Below are positions 24,468 to 32,708 of a stretch of DNA of 45,255 nt, one piece after another (the first letter of the stretch is position 1; each line of letters starts with the position of its first letter). The stretch is from Balneolaceae bacterium UBA3186. GTDB lineage: Bacteria; Bacteroidota; Rhodothermia; Balneolales; Balneolaceae. The stretch covers positions 143,370-188,624 of the forward strand of contig DEXK01000020.1 in NCBI GenBank assembly GCA_002364085.1. Direction: 5' to 3'. The position numbers and the translations under genes were made by a program. The notes under the pieces are model-generated. The model was not told the DNA's origin and did not search any database. It saw only the letters and a program-made list of their open reading frames with translations.

Positions 24468-24763
24468 AAGCGGACAAACTTCTTTTAGAATTAGAGCACC
24501 TTTTAGAACAATGTGGTTATAGATTACGCAAAGAGCGCGGTTCTTTTCGGGGAAACAATTGTATCATAGAAGGAGATATGCTTGTAATTGTAAACAAAAA
24601 CAAACCCATAGAATCTCAAGTTGGAACTATCGCAAGAATATTAAGCGATGTTGATTTGAGCACAACTTATATTAAGCCTGCAGTAAAAAAAGAGCTAAAC
24701 ATTCTGTGGGACAGATTGGCTCTTTCGCCTCATTCTTCCGGCGATGAACTAGATTTTGACTAA
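24464..24763 (+). CDS. Conserved small protein of unknown function
   Basis: 99 residues if the TTG at 24464 is the start; this TTG overlaps the TGA of the previous gene (TTGA). The protein is charged, with a central conserved-looking stretch YRLRKERGSFRGNNCIIEGD and KPIESQVGTIARIL, and ends acidic. There is no signal peptide, membrane segment or metal motif. Its TAA overlaps the ATG of the MBL gene (TAATG). I cannot name a family. Coupling to a metal-hydrolase gene hints at a shared pathway, which is inference only. Confidence 0.7.
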   Translation: MKADKLLLELEHLLEQCGYRLRKERGSFRGNNCIIEGDMLVIVNKNKPIESQVGTIARILSDVDLSTTYIKPAVKKELNILWDRLALSPHSSGDELDFD

Positions 24764-25524
24764 TGAAACTTACCTTTTTAGGAACGGGAACATCAATGGG
24801 CGTGCCGGTAGCCGGAGGGTTTGGCGCCAATCGCCTTTCTTCTGATCCAAGGAATATCAGAACACGTTGTTCTGCTTGGGTTCAATCAGGCTCCGCTTCT
24901 CTTCTAATAGATGTAGGACCAGAGTTCAGAATTCAGAGCATCCGCTCGCGAATAAAAAGAATTGATGGTGTGCTTATCACCCATGAGCACATGGATCATG
25001 TTAGCGGTTTGGATGATCTTCGTTCTTATAATTACGTCCAAAAAAACAACCTCCCGGTATACACCTCTGCCTCGTGTATTAAATCCATTCGTTCTCGCTT
25101 TGATTACCTTTTTGGAGCAAACAAATATGCCGGGTCAACTTCGCTTGATCTATTGGAAATTTCTGAAGAAGTAACCTTTAAGGACCTTAAGATAACACCC
25201 CTTCCTTGTAACCATGGAGATCTAGAAATTCTTGGTTTTAGAATTAACAACCTTAGTTATCTTACCGATGTAAAAAAGATACCACCGGACACAAAGAAGC
25301 TAATAAAAGGTTCGAAAGTGATTGTATTAAGTGGTCTGCGCTGGGAACCGGATCACCCAACTCATTTAACAATACCAGAAGCTGTAGATATTATAAATGA
25401 ACTGGAAATTTCCCGTGGGTTTTTAATTCACATGAACAGCTTTGTTGATCATGAAGCCAGCAATCATAAACTTCCCGGGCACATTCAACTAGCTTTCGAT
25501 CAGCAAGTGATTAATATAGATTAA
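24763..25524 (+). CDS. MBL-fold metallo-hydrolase (PhnP-like)
   Basis: 253 residues. The metallo-beta-lactamase motif THEHMDHVSGLDD occupies 73-85 (H74, H76, D78, H79). GTGTSMGVPV is at the N-terminus, and the further metal ligands sit at CNHGD near 148-152 and in LTDV. The C-terminal IHMNSFVDHEAS supplies the last histidine. It resembles PhnP-type cyclic phosphodiesterases and lipoate-linked MBL proteins, so a phosphodiesterase is likely. It begins one base inside the stop of the 99-residue gene and its end overlaps the convergent manC by 4 bp. Confidence 0.85.
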   Translation: MKLTFLGTGTSMGVPVAGGFGANRLSSDPRNIRTRCSAWVQSGSASLLIDVGPEFRIQSIRSRIKRIDGVLITHEHMDHVSGLDDLRSYNYVQKNNLPVYTSASCIKSIRSRFDYLFGANKYAGSTSLDLLEISEEVTFKDLKITPLPCNHGDLEILGFRINNLSYLTDVKKIPPDTKKLIKGSKVIVLSGLRWEPDHPTHLTIPEAVDIINELEISRGFLIHMNSFVDHEASNHKLPGHIQLAFDQQVINID

Positions 25525-26606
25525 AGAAACCCCTTAAGGTCCTCTCTCTCTTTTAACTGTTCTACGATTTCTTTAACTCCCTGAGCCTGCTCAAGATTGC
25601 AAACCAATATTGCATCTTCAGTTTCAACAATAGCGACATTATCCAAGCCCACTAAAGAAATCATTTTTTCAGAGCCTGATACGATTAAATTGTTTTGCGA
25701 TCCGGCAAAACTAGCGTGTATCGCCTGAGTTACATTTCCATCGTTGTCTTTATCTCCAAGCTCATACACTGCCGTCCAGCTTCCTACATCATTCCAACCA
25801 AAGTCGCCCGGCACAACAAAAACTCGTTTAGCGCCCTCCATAACTCCATAATCAATAGAAATTGATTCGCAATCATGATAAAACTCATTTATTGAAGCCT
25901 TATGAAGGTCTGTGTATAAATCCTGAGAGGCGACTTTTGTTAACTCATACATGTAAGGCAGTTGCCTTTCAAATTCTTTCAACACTGTTTCTGCCTTCCA
26001 GATAAACATTCCACTGTTCCAGTAATAATCTCCGGAGTCCAGAAATTTCTGTGCTACATCTTCACTTGGTTTTTCTTTAAAAGCCAATACACGTTCTATA
26101 TTGTTGTTTTCTACTTCTTCCGATTTACTTCTGTCTGCGTGTATGTAACCAAAACCCGTTTCGGGTCGATCAGGTTTAATTCCTATCGTCACTAACTCGT
26201 CCCCTGATTCAGCTTTTGCAATTGCCGTAATCAAGATCTTTCTAAACTCTTCCGGATCCGTTATGTGATGATCTGCCGGCAGCACAACCATAACAGCGTC
26301 CGGATCTTGCTTAATTAAAAGCTCTGCAGCAATTGCAACGCACGGAGCCGTATTCTTTGCAACCGGCTCGCCCACTATATTTGTGTCGGGCACTTTGGGA
26401 AGCTGTTCTTTAACTATATCAACGTAATCGTTATTAGTAACAACAAGAATTCGTTCTTGAGGGATGATCTCCTTAATTCTTTCCGCCGTATTTTGGATCA
26501 TTGTTCCCTGTCCAAAAAGACTCAGAAATTGCTTTGGGTATTTTTTTGTGCTTTTTGGCCAAAATCGAGTTCCGGATCCTCCGGCCATTATAACGGCATA
26601 AACCAT
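25521..26606 (-). CDS. manC: Mannose-1-phosphate guanylyltransferase
   Basis: 361 residues. The nucleotidyltransferase signature MAGGSGTRFWPKSTKKYPKQFL opens the protein (7-28); VLPADHHI, FKEKPS and YYWNSGMFIWKAE follow. It converts mannose 1-phosphate and GTP to GDP-mannose for glycan and envelope synthesis. It lacks the isomerase cupin of the longer bifunctional enzymes, so it is monofunctional. It is the last gene downstream of the histidine kinase (46 bp gap) on the minus strand and overlaps the MBL gene by 4 bp at its end. Whether the two-component genes control it is unknown. Confidence 0.93.
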   Translation of the reverse strand: MVYAVIMAGGSGTRFWPKSTKKYPKQFLSLFGQGTMIQNTAERIKEIIPQERILVVTNNDYVDIVKEQLPKVPDTNIVGEPVAKNTAPCVAIAAELLIKQDPDAVMVVLPADHHITDPEEFRKILITAIAKAESGDELVTIGIKPDRPETGFGYIHADRSKSEEVENNNIERVLAFKEKPSEDVAQKFLDSGDYYWNSGMFIWKAETVLKEFERQLPYMYELTKVASQDLYTDLHKASINEFYHDCESISIDYGVMEGAKRVFVVPGDFGWNDVGSWTAVYELGDKDNDGNVTQAIHASFAGSQNNLIVSGSEKMISLVGLDNVAIVETEDAILVCNLEQAQGVKEIVEQLKEREDLKGFL

Positions 26607-26652
26607 GTACTGATTCTTTTTTTAATCTTTATGACTCTAAGGTATGAATTTA

Positions 26653-27723
26653 TTAATGAACTTTTCGAAGAGTAAACTTAAACGCCGTGCCCTCATTAAC
26701 CTTGCTTTCAAAATAGAGTTGCTCTCGGTGAGCTTCTATAATATGTTTTACTATTGCTAAACCCAGCCCGGTTCCGCCCCGCTCTCTAGACCTTGATTTA
26801 TCTACTCTGAAAAACCGTTCCGTAACCCGTGGCAAATCCGCTTCGTCTATTCCTATTCCGGTATCTTTCACTGTTAGTAAAACTCTTTCTCTGTCCCTCT
26901 TGTACTCTTCTAGTACTATTTTAACGCTTCCGCCTTTGATATTATATTTAATACCGTTTTCTATAAGGTTTATTAAAACTTGCTTGATCTGATTTTTATC
27001 TCCCTTTACCTGCAAGTTTTTATCGAAAGTCTTCAGCTCAAGATTTACATCGTCTTTTTCTGCTTTATGCTGCAAGCTATCCAGTACTTCGTGAATAACC
27101 TCATAAAGATAGAACGGCTCTATATCAGACTTTAGCTCTCCTGTTTCAAGCTTTGATATTTCCATCAAGTCTTTGGTCAAATAGATAAGCCTGGATACGT
27201 TTCTCATTGTTTTTTTTAAGAAAGACCGGTTTACTTCTTCGTCTTCAAGTGCTCCATTCAGAAGCGTTTCAACAAACCCCTGAATAGCGAAAATCGGTGT
27301 TTTAAGTTCATGAGAGATATCACCTATAAACTCTTTTCTGTAGTTTTCTATTCTATTAAGTCGCTGTATTTCCCTCTCGATCGTTCTGCTCGACTTAACA
27401 AAGCGCTTTACTAAAAAATCTATCTCGTCATTATGCTTCGTTGTTATATCCTGATACTCTTCGAATCTCTTTTTTGATATGTTTCGGGATATTTCTTCAA
27501 GCTTTTCCAGACGGTGGTATTGAAGCTTATAGTTAAAAAAGTATGTAATAAAAAAAACAAGAACTAAAGCTATTGCAGAACATATTGATATCCATTCTAA
27601 ATTCTGCTTAGAAAAAAAAATGAGCGCCAGAAAAACAACCCCTCCTGTCGTTATAGAAGAATATAAAGCGACCCGGAAGCCCAGCTTAAAAAGCTTGTTT
27701 TTTTTCTTTTTAGAACCCCTCAT
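26653..27723 (-). CDS. Sensor histidine kinase, PhoR-like
   Basis: 356 residues. Two membrane segments lie at about 16-37 and 43-63 with a short outer loop, so no large periplasmic sensor is present. A linker follows at about 65-125. The phosphoacceptor is H138 in ISHELKTP, and the ATPase has the N box LIENGIKYN and the G boxes DTGIGIDEADLPRV and GGTGLGLAIVKHI. It should phosphorylate the regulator encoded just upstream; the genes overlap by 4 bp (ATGA). Similarity to PhoR suggests phosphate sensing, but the absence of a visible PAS or periplasmic domain leaves the signal open. Confidence 0.92.
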   Translation of the reverse strand: MRGSKKKKNKLFKLGFRVALYSSITTGGVVFLALIFFSKQNLEWISICSAIALVLVFFITYFFNYKLQYHRLEKLEEISRNISKKRFEEYQDITTKHNDEIDFLVKRFVKSSRTIEREIQRLNRIENYRKEFIGDISHELKTPIFAIQGFVETLLNGALEDEEVNRSFLKKTMRNVSRLIYLTKDLMEISKLETGELKSDIEPFYLYEVIHEVLDSLQHKAEKDDVNLELKTFDKNLQVKGDKNQIKQVLINLIENGIKYNIKGGSVKIVLEEYKRDRERVLLTVKDTGIGIDEADLPRVTERFFRVDKSRSRERGGTGLGLAIVKHIIEAHREQLYFESKVNEGTAFKFTLRKVH

Positions 27724-28397
27724 TCTTTAAATCTATACCCTACACCCTTAACCGTTTCAATATAATGATCTCCAAGTTTTTCTCGAATCTTTCGCACATG
27801 TACATCAACTGTTCGATCAACCACATATATATTATCTCCCCAAACTTTATTTAGCAATGTTTGCCTATCCAGCACTTTTCCCTTTCTGCTGGCGAGATAG
27901 AATAATAATTCGAATTCTTTTCTTGGCAGATGATATTCTTCTTCATCTTTACTTACAATATACCGATCCCGATCTATGGTGATGTCATGTACTTCCAGGA
28001 TATTTTGATATTCTTCCTTTTCGTCGAAGCGACGAAGAACGGCTTTAATTCTGGAGATCAGTTTTGTGGTACTAATTGGCTTGGTAATGAAATCGTCTCC
28101 GCCTTTATTTAGCCCTTCAACCTCTGTTTTTTCATCACTACGAGCGGTTAAAAAGATGACGGGAATTTTTTTAAGCGCGTCATCTTTTCTCATTTCCTCT
28201 ACCGCCTGCATCCCATCCATTTTTGGCATCATAATATCAAGAAGAACCAAATCGGGATTTTCTTCTTTAGCTACTTTTATCCCTTCCTCTCCGTTTTCTG
28301 CCTTTAGAACGTTAAAGCCTTCTTTTCTGAGGTTATATTCTATCAGATCTAAAAGATCTATTTCATCGTCAACTACAAGAATGGTTTGTTTTGCCAC
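27720..28397 (-). CDS. OmpR/PhoB-family response regulator
   Basis: 225 residues. The receiver domain has the acidic pair D10-D11, the phosphorylation site D54 (LVLLDIMMP) and TAR/KP motifs. From about 130 comes the winged-helix effector with LPRKEFELLFYLASRKGKVLDRQTLLNKVWG and VDRTVDVHVRKIREKLGDHYIETVKGVGYRF, which defines the OmpR/PhoB class. It forms a pair with the kinase that overlaps it by 4 bp. ruvA lies 146 bp upstream on the same strand. Its regulon cannot be seen from the sequence. Confidence 0.93.
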   Translation of the reverse strand: MAKQTILVVDDEIDLLDLIEYNLRKEGFNVLKAENGEEGIKVAKEENPDLVLLDIMMPKMDGMQAVEEMRKDDALKKIPVIFLTARSDEKTEVEGLNKGGDDFITKPISTTKLISRIKAVLRRFDEKEEYQNILEVHDITIDRDRYIVSKDEEEYHLPRKEFELLFYLASRKGKVLDRQTLLNKVWGDNIYVVDRTVDVHVRKIREKLGDHYIETVKGVGYRFKE

Positions 28398-28543
28398 TAC
28401 GTATTGGGTTAATTAGACAGGTAATAGAGTAATGGTACTAATGTATCTTATTAATATAAAATGAAGAAATTGTTATCAATCATACAACAGCTTATTCAAA
28501 AGACAAAAAATGGGCTCTATTCTTCTGATTCAGCTAACTATCT

Positions 28544-29131
28544 CTATTTATTCAAATAACTCAAGGCCTTTTTAATTGCCGCAGGAATTGTTTTCACATC
28601 TTCTTCCTGCAGCGCCTTTGTAGCAGCCTCTTCTGCTTGTCTTTTTTTGAATCCAAGCGATTCAAGAGCCGACGCTACCTCTTCTGCAACACTTGCGCCT
28701 TTTGGTGCCGAAGATTCAGGTACTGCCCCCGCATCTCCAAGCTTGTCTTTAAGCTCAAGTATTATTCTTTCTGCCGTTTTTTTACCTATTCCGGGAACTT
28801 TAGAAAGCGCCGCGGAATCTTTAGATGTTATTGCCCTTATCAAGGATTCGGCCGATAATCCTGAAACAATGGTTATCCCGAGCTTTGGTCCAACACCCTT
28901 TACAGTAATCAGTTTTTCAAAGAGCTGTTTTTCATTTTTCTCGTAAAAGCCAAACAATCGCTGATCAGCATCTGTTATGTGATGATAGATCAATAGCTTT
29001 ACTTCTATGCCTTCTTTTAAATGAGCCCTTGTTTGCGTAGATATCTCAACCCCATAACCAACACCGCTTACATCAAGGTATACTTTATTATCTTCCAACT
29101 CTTCTACAAATCCTTTTAAAAAAGAAATCAT
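28544..29131 (-). CDS. ruvA: Holliday junction branch migration protein RuvA
   Basis: 195 residues. The OB-like domain I is at 1-64 (MISFLKGFVEELEDNKVYLDV). Two helix-hairpin-helix motifs are VKGVGPKLG near 73-81 and VPGIGKKTAERIILELKDKLG near 107-127. The C-terminal domain III that contacts RuvB is at about 150-195 (EEVASALESLGFKKRQAEEA). It binds four-way junctions. It overlaps ruvC by 4 bp. ruvB is not in the window, as in many genomes where it is unlinked. Confidence 0.95.
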   Translation of the reverse strand: MISFLKGFVEELEDNKVYLDVSGVGYGVEISTQTRAHLKEGIEVKLLIYHHITDADQRLFGFYEKNEKQLFEKLITVKGVGPKLGITIVSGLSAESLIRAITSKDSAALSKVPGIGKKTAERIILELKDKLGDAGAVPESSAPKGASVAEEVASALESLGFKKRQAEEAATKALQEEDVKTIPAAIKKALSYLNK

Positions 29132-29703
29132 AAGCCCTTCACCCTGTCCGGATTATCCGCAACAAAACTTGCCCAATCCGACTTTTTATTATTTTGATGT
29201 GTTTTCTTTTTTACTGCTCCGGGCAAGCCCCTTCCTTTCATATAATGACACCAGGCAACCGCAAGAGCATCCGTTGCGTCATTCTTAAGCTTTTCATCAG
29301 GAAGCGAAACCATTTTATTCAACATAAAAGCTACCTGGTCCTTACTGGCATTTCCATTCCCGGTTATTGCCTTTTTTACTTCTTTGGGATAATACTCAAA
29401 TGCAGGCAGGTTGTTGGTTTTTATGGCTAATATCGCAGCCGCCTGAGCTCTGCCCAGTTTCAACATTGCCTGCGGATCAACTCCGTAGATCGGGGTTTCA
29501 ACAGCGCAAGCAGTTGGGGAGTTTGATTTAATGATCCCGGAGATCTGATCGAATATATATTTTAAGCGATCGGAATGATCGTCCATGTGCGACATTTTTA
29601 ATACATCGCAACGGAGCGCAACCAATTTGCCCTTTTCCTCGGTGAGCACAGCATACCCCGTAAAGCGGGAGCCGGGATCTATTCCAAGGATTATTTCAGG
29701 CAT
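29128..29703 (-). CDS. ruvC: Crossover junction endodeoxyribonuclease RuvC
   Basis: 191 residues with all four acidic catalytic residues: D9 in GIDPGSRFTG, E69 in CAVETPIYG, and D142/D145 in KNDATDALAVAWCH. It resolves Holliday junctions as a dimer. The C-terminal 30 residues are lysine/asparagine-rich and a little longer than E. coli RuvC. It starts the ruvC-ruvA pair (ATGA overlap). Upstream, a 200-bp gap with a dispersed repeat separates it from fabI. Confidence 0.95.
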   Translation of the reverse strand: MPEIILGIDPGSRFTGYAVLTEEKGKLVALRCDVLKMSHMDDHSDRLKYIFDQISGIIKSNSPTACAVETPIYGVDPQAMLKLGRAQAAAILAIKTNNLPAFEYYPKEVKKAITGNGNASKDQVAFMLNKMVSLPDEKLKNDATDALAVAWCHYMKGRGLPGAVKKKTHQNNKKSDWASFVADNPDRVKGL

Positions 29704-29741
29704 GGTTTATTGTTTAATTCTTTCAATAAGTGTCATCCTGT

Positions 29742-29888
29742 CCACCAGTTGGCGGATCAGGATCTTACGCAAAGGCTACTAATTCTATTCCAAACTACTT
29801 TTCTAACTTTAAGTCATCTCGCAGCGCATACCCGAGATCTGGATTTTTAAATAGATCGAGATTCCGGTTTACACCGCCGAATGACTTG
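29742..29888. repeat. Dispersed palindromic repeats between fabI and ruvC
   Basis: 29816-29846 is nearly identical to 6625-6655 (shared CCCGAGATCTGGATT), and the following GATCGAGATTCC parallels the partner half at 6682-6693. The segment 29742-29758 also resembles the GTCCGCC/GGCGGAC hairpin at 6326-6343. The interval holds no gene. Confidence 0.6.
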
Positions 29889-29903
29889 AGCGTCAGATAT
29901 TCT

Positions 29904-30737
29904 TTATTCTTCGTCTCCCGAATATAATTTTGCAAGGTCTTCCATCATTTCTTCAGAAATACCATTCGTTACAAAGCCTCCGTCATGGAACAAATTCTGC
30001 ATGGTTACCTTTCTGGTCAAATCCGAGAACATTGCAACGCAATAGTCCGCACATTCATCTGCAGAAGGATTTCCCATTGGGGCTAACTTCTCTGCAAAAG
30101 TATACATGCCGTCAAAACCTTTGATTCCTGAACCAGCTGACGTTTTAGTCGGCGCCTGAGAGATCGTATTCACTCTGATTCCTCTGTGAGCCAATCGACT
30201 TCCATAATTTCTGGCGATAGACTCGAGTAGCGCCTTTGCATCATTCATATCAGAATACTTACTGAAAATTCTTTGTGCACCAATATAAGAAAGAGCGATC
30301 ACGCTTCCGCCATCATTCAAGATTCCCGCTTCATCTGCATGATGTAGCACCCTGTGAAGAGACACTGCAGAAATATCAAGAGACTGCTGATACCATTTAT
30401 AATTTATGTCCGTGTATTCCTTTTTCTTTCTGATATTTGGAGACATCCCAATGGCATGCAGAATGAAATCAACACTTCCGAGTTCTTCTTTTACCTTCTC
30501 CATCATCTCCTTAACCGCATCGTCATCTGAAACGTCACAAGGAATTATTGGTGCATCTATTTCTTCGGAAAGAGCATTCAGCGCTCCCAACCTTAATGCA
30601 ATCGGTGCATTTGAAAGAACCATTTTTGCTCCTTCTCTGTCACAAGCCAATGCAACGCGCCATGCAATACTTCGATCATCCAGCGCTCCAAAAATAATTC
30701 CCTTTTTTCCTTTAAGTAATCCGTTTCCTTCGCTCAT
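29904..30737 (-). CDS. fabI: Enoyl-[acyl-carrier-protein] reductase (NADH), FabI
   Basis: 277 residues of the short-chain dehydrogenase fold. The FabI cofactor loop GALDDRSIAW lies near 17-26. The catalytic set Y151, Y161 and K168 sits in LSYIGAQRIFSKYSDMNDAKALLES. ISQAPTKTSAGSGI is a variant of the FabI substrate-loop region. It performs the last reduction of fatty-acid elongation. It is the first gene of a minus-strand series ending in manC, but a 200-bp repeat-containing gap suggests it is transcribed alone. Substitution of the usual AGPI/RTLA strings by QAPTKTSA is a mild oddity. Confidence 0.93.
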   Translation of the reverse strand: MSEGNGLLKGKKGIIFGALDDRSIAWRVALACDREGAKMVLSNAPIALRLGALNALSEEIDAPIIPCDVSDDDAVKEMMEKVKEELGSVDFILHAIGMSPNIRKKKEYTDINYKWYQQSLDISAVSLHRVLHHADEAGILNDGGSVIALSYIGAQRIFSKYSDMNDAKALLESIARNYGSRLAHRGIRVNTISQAPTKTSAGSGIKGFDGMYTFAEKLAPMGNPSADECADYCVAMFSDLTRKVTMQNLFHDGGFVTNGISEEMMEDLAKLYSGDEE

Positions 30738-30854
30738 TATCTAAAATTTCTTTTCTGTTTATGTGATGAGTGAAAATCATCATTCTTAAGCTAAAATGAT
30801 AGTGGGAATGAAACCGAATATTGAACTCTGTTTCATTTTTACTATCATTGACAT

Positions 30855-31241
30855 ATGTCATTAAAGTTTAAAAGAAATTATCACTTAGATAAACTTGATA
30901 AGCTGATGAGTGCCGAAACCTCTTCGAAAACTCCTTCTGTTGCTTATCTGAATCCAGACGGCGTAGCCCGTGCATGGATTTTTATGGCCGCCATTTCAAC
31001 GCCTTATTTGCTTTGGCTTTTATTCAAATTACAAAAGTTTGGTTGGGTTATTTCCTTTCTGGTCTTAGTTCTCACCCCTTTCTTGATCAACTACTTTATA
31101 ATAGTCGACACCAACGCCAGCCTTCTGGTTTGGGCGATCACTTTGATTGATTGGGCGGTGTTTCTGTTCCTTCTTAAGAACAGCTATAACACATGGAGAG
31201 AGCCTGATTTCAAGAATACACCGGGTTCGGATTATAGATAA
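30855..31241 (+). CDS. Small membrane protein of unknown function
   Basis: 128 residues. A polar N-terminus (FKRNYHLDKLDKLMSAETSSK) is followed by three hydrophobic segments: about 40-57 (AWIFMAAISTPYLLWLLF), 64-84 (WVISFLVLVLTPFLINYFIIV) and 89-108 (LLVWAITLIDWAVFLFLLK). The short tail is polar. I do not recognise a family. It is divergent from fabI (118 bp between starts) and has no partner downstream. The frame is well supported by its membrane pattern. Confidence 0.7.
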   Translation: MSLKFKRNYHLDKLDKLMSAETSSKTPSVAYLNPDGVARAWIFMAAISTPYLLWLLFKLQKFGWVISFLVLVLTPFLINYFIIVDTNASLLVWAITLIDWAVFLFLLKNSYNTWREPDFKNTPGSDYR

Positions 31242-31290
31242 CTCAACTTGCCCGAAAAGTACTTTTAATGGGAGCAGGTGTTGTCTTTAA

Positions 31291-32394
31291 CTATTTAGAT
31301 GGCTTTACAGAAACATCTATTAATTCAAATTTCATTTCATTCTCATCTTTTAACATGATAAGGTAACCATTTTTAGTAGAGCCAAGTATTGCTCCATCTA
31401 ATTTAGTTTCCCCAATATATTTTAAGTTCTTTCTATCGTAAACAGCCACAAAGTGTTCGCTTTCATTCAATACCCTTATTCTTTTATAAACTCCATGATC
31501 ATTTCTGAAGATTAAAAAGAGGAGATTATCGTTATGTGCTACATGAAGACTTATACTTTGTTCTTCAGATAAAAATTTTGTCATTTCCTGTGGGCTTGAA
31601 ACCATCTGAATAAAAGTATCTGAAATATTGAATGATGATGGTTTTTTTGAAGTCGACCCAAGCTTTTTTCCTGTTTCAACTGAAAACACCTGAATATTTG
31701 GCGTTTTACCCTGCGCGGTATAGATTACGCTTTCTTCACAATTTAAATCATATGTAGTTTCTTGTAGTATATCTTTTCTTCCTGCAAAAAAAGGATCGTA
31801 TCCTCCCAATGTATCTACCAACACAAAACTAGTATCGAAAACCGCAATGGTTGGGGCTGTAGTAAGAGCGGGCTTAGTGAGCAAATTAAGTCCCGCAAAC
31901 CACTTTTCACTACAAAAAGTTAAATTTCTGGATGTAATTGAAATACCGTCTTTCACTGGATAAGTAAATAACTCAACCTCTCCTGATTCCCGATTATATT
32001 CTTTAAATATTGATTGAGCCTTATCTAAAATCACCACCTTTTTTTCATTCTTCGCTCCAAAATTTCTTGAACTTTCTATCTCTTTTGGCCCTCTTCCTTT
32101 CTTTCCAACTTTCTCAATAAAGTTTCCTTCATAATCAGTAATTACTACCCCAACTTCTGATCTGTGATTTGTAAAAAGCAATTCATCTCTAACCGGATTG
32201 TCAACCACCTGTGTATAAATGCTCACTAAGTGTTCTTGGGTTTCATCACTTAAAGTAAATTCGTGAACACCCTTAACCTGAATTATATTATTTTCTTTTT
32301 TTGTATCACATGCTAGAACCAGCAAGAACAACAGATAAAAAGCCGATTTTAGACAGCTCGTGTTCTTAATTTTATAAAGTTTTATAGAAAGCAT
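31291..32394 (-). CDS. Probable lipoprotein with a 6-bladed beta-propeller-like fold
   Basis: 367 residues from the ATG at 32394; a frame extension to 32427 adds 11 residues before the signal peptide. The signal region ends in a lipobox LVLAC, followed by DTKKENN, so a lipid-anchored protein is likely. The body contains repeated beta-strand units (YEGNFIEKVGKKGRGPKEIE, VFDTSFVLVDTLGGYD) typical of the 6-bladed propeller lipoproteins of Bacteroidota (BF3164-like). The ligand is unknown. It is bordered by low-GC, gene-poor DNA and stands alone, which hints at an accessory gene. Confidence 0.68.
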   Translation of the reverse strand: MLSIKLYKIKNTSCLKSAFYLLFLLVLACDTKKENNIIQVKGVHEFTLSDETQEHLVSIYTQVVDNPVRDELLFTNHRSEVGVVITDYEGNFIEKVGKKGRGPKEIESSRNFGAKNEKKVVILDKAQSIFKEYNRESGEVELFTYPVKDGISITSRNLTFCSEKWFAGLNLLTKPALTTAPTIAVFDTSFVLVDTLGGYDPFFAGRKDILQETTYDLNCEESVIYTAQGKTPNIQVFSVETGKKLGSTSKKPSSFNISDTFIQMVSSPQEMTKFLSEEQSISLHVAHNDNLLFLIFRNDHGVYKRIRVLNESEHFVAVYDRKNLKYIGETKLDGAILGSTKNGYLIMLKDENEMKFELIDVSVKPSK

Positions 32395-32625
32395 TTTCAA
32401 TTGTTGAATGATGCTCAAAATGAACAAAAAATATGAAAAGTGAATATATAAACTTTTTTCTTCTTTCAGTTTCTATAAAATGTTCTTCTTATCCTAATAA
32501 ATGTACCGCGAATGTTATTTTTATTCGGCTTGGCATCTCCTAAACAGGACGACTTGAACCCGATTAAAGCTCAATACTTCTGCATTCCGCATTCCTTTGC
32601 TCATTATTTAATGGCCAGAAAAACT

Positions 32626-32647
32626 TTATCCACATTACTGTTGATAA
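32626..32647. promoter_or_regulatory. Inverted DnaA-box pair at the ffh promoter
   Basis: TTATCCACA at 32626-32634 is a perfect box. TGTTGATAA at 32639-32647 is a TTATCAACA box on the other strand. Together they form an inverted pair with a 4-nt gap. The second box contains the TTG of the ffh promoter. Confidence 0.5.
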
Positions 32648-32671
32648 CCCAAGAATAAACTCGTATTTTTA
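32641..32671 (+). promoter_or_regulatory. ffh: Probable ffh promoter, Bacteroidota type
   Basis: TTG at 32641-32643 and TATTTTTA at 32664-32671 are spaced by 20 bp and fit TTG-N19-21-TAnnTTTG. The ffh ATG is 37 bp downstream. Confidence 0.5.
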
Positions 32672-32708
32672 TCGGCTCTGAACTAAGCGAATAATCCTGT
32701 TCAAAAAA

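Larger units (their letters stand above)
32395..32708. other. Intergenic region before ffh
   Basis: No gene is seen in this 314-bp gap. It holds AT-rich sequence upstream of the lipoprotein, a pair of DnaA boxes at 32626-32647 and the ffh promoter. Confidence 0.6.
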
